Origin: an uncultured Eubacteriales bacterium | Lineage (GTDB): Bacteria; Bacillota; Clostridia; Christensenellales; CAG-917 | Reading direction: 5' to 3' | Length of the DNA: 12,354 nucleotides | Assembly (NCBI GenBank): GCA_900553825.1 | Contig: USEV01000011.1 | Coordinates: 1 to 12,354 of the forward strand | In this document: positions 11,855-12,354 of the stretch, piece after piece | How the letters are laid out: the number at the start of each line of letters is the position of its first letter | Position numbering within the stretch: the first letter of the stretch is position 1 | Made by a program: the position numbers and the translations under genes | Notes under the pieces: model-generated | The model's database searches: none | What the model saw: the letters and a program-made list of their open reading frames with translations, nothing else | What the model was told of the DNA's origin: nothing

Positions 11855-12354
11855 GGCGGCGAAACCGTGGGAGAACAAAAGGCAAAAACGCGGATTCGGC
11901 TCGGAGGGGCAGGAGCCATAGTAATACCCCCTGCGGGGGCTTCCGTTGGCTCCTTTCGGGGGATTCAATGCTTTGCACCTCTTGCGAGGTGTTATTTTTA
12001 TGCCCCGCCCGCGCTTCGGCAAGCCGAGACGGGCGGTAAAGTTGTGTGGAGCAAAAAGACAAAAAACGCAGATGGAGGGGCAGGAGCCATAGTAATACCC
12101 CCTGCGGGGGCTTCCGTCGGCTCCTTTCGGGGATTCAATGCTTTGCACCTCTTGCGAGGTGTTATTTTTATGCCCCGCCCGCGCTTCGGCAAGCCGAGAC
12201 GGGCGGTAAAGTTGTGTGGAGCAAAAAGACAAAAAACGCAGATGGAGGGGCAGGAGCCATAGTAATACCCCCTGCGGGGGCTTCCGTCGGCTCCTTTCGG
12301 GGGATTCAATGCTTTGCACCTCTTGCGAGGTGTTATTTTTATGCCCCGCCCGCG
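11855..12354. repeat. Hairpin-rich tandem repeat array, 170/171-base units
   Basis: Unit 1 is 11903-12073 (171 bases), unit 2 is 12074-12243 (170) and unit 3 is 12244-12354, cut by the contig end. The units differ only by T/C at 11947 versus 12118 and by one G in a G-run (five at 11958-11962, four at 12129-12132). A diverged partial unit precedes them at about 11855-11902. Each unit contains three inverted repeats: CCCCC/GGGGG with loop TGC (11927-11939); CACCTC/GAGGTG with loop TTGC followed by TTATTTTTA (11977-11991, terminator-like on the plus strand); and CCGCCCG/CGGGCGG enclosing TTCGGC/GCCGAG (12005-12036). No convincing protein is encoded in either strand. This fills the last 500 bases of the window. 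Confidence 0.93.

Noticed and set aside
11852..12319. 225-residue protein combining repeats and the CMD fragment
   Set aside because: The extra part is translated repeat DNA. The 171-base unit keeps frame but the 170-base unit does not, so the open frame is incidental, and no ribosome binding site was found.
11903..12354. CRISPR array
   Set aside because: Repeat units are 170/171 bases and adjacent, with no short repeats separated by unique spacers; no cas gene is present.

Overview
The window looks like one complete metagenomic contig of a GC-rich, fermentative-type bacterium. The genes use strong GGAGG-type ribosome binding sites, sigma-A-like promoters with 17-base spacers and simple hairpin-plus-T-run terminators. 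Together with the protein types this suggests a Gram-positive Clostridia lineage, probably gut-associated (Christensenellales-like is a guess). Both ends look like contig termini: bases 1-41 are Illumina Nextera adapter, not genome, and the right end runs out inside a tandem repeat.

Left to right: a 3'-truncated DUF4380/mutarotase-like sugar protein (-, 42-727) follows a GH20 beta-N-acetylhexosaminidase (-, 846-2354), probably in one operon. Divergent from GH20 is a two-gene operon (+, 2507-3891): a small membrane protein of unknown function, translationally coupled (ATGA) to a DUF1624/HGSNAT-like membrane acetyltransferase. A U-poor 3' tract and a bidirectional terminator (4075-4101) separate it from a convergent apgM-type phosphoglycerate mutase/homoserine kinase-family gene (-, 4116-5324). 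Divergent from apgM is a GH127-fold (DUF1680) protein (+, 5509-7455) that has lost the family's catalytic and zinc-binding cysteines. It is followed by a bacterial PH-domain membrane protein (+, 7531-8103).

A second bidirectional terminator (8124-8150) faces a minus-strand cluster: an HSL-type esterase (10547-11464), a stand-alone condensation-domain-like acyltransferase (9155-10441) and a four-helix membrane protein (8265-9128). The last gene piece is the C-terminal half of a carboxymuconolactone decarboxylase-family protein (11642-11851). Its N-terminal half is missing and is replaced by a hairpin-rich tandem repeat with 170/171-base units, which runs to the contig end.

Functionally, the left half is sugar-centred (hexosaminidase, sugar-epimerase fold, amino-sugar acetyltransferase homologue, arabinofuranosidase fold). 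The right half holds an esterase plus acyltransferase pair. No tRNA, rRNA, CRISPR array, transposase or phage gene was seen. The most unusual items are the GH127-fold protein without its cysteines, the tandem hairpin array truncating the CMD gene, and a related CTTCGG-rich element downstream of two genes.
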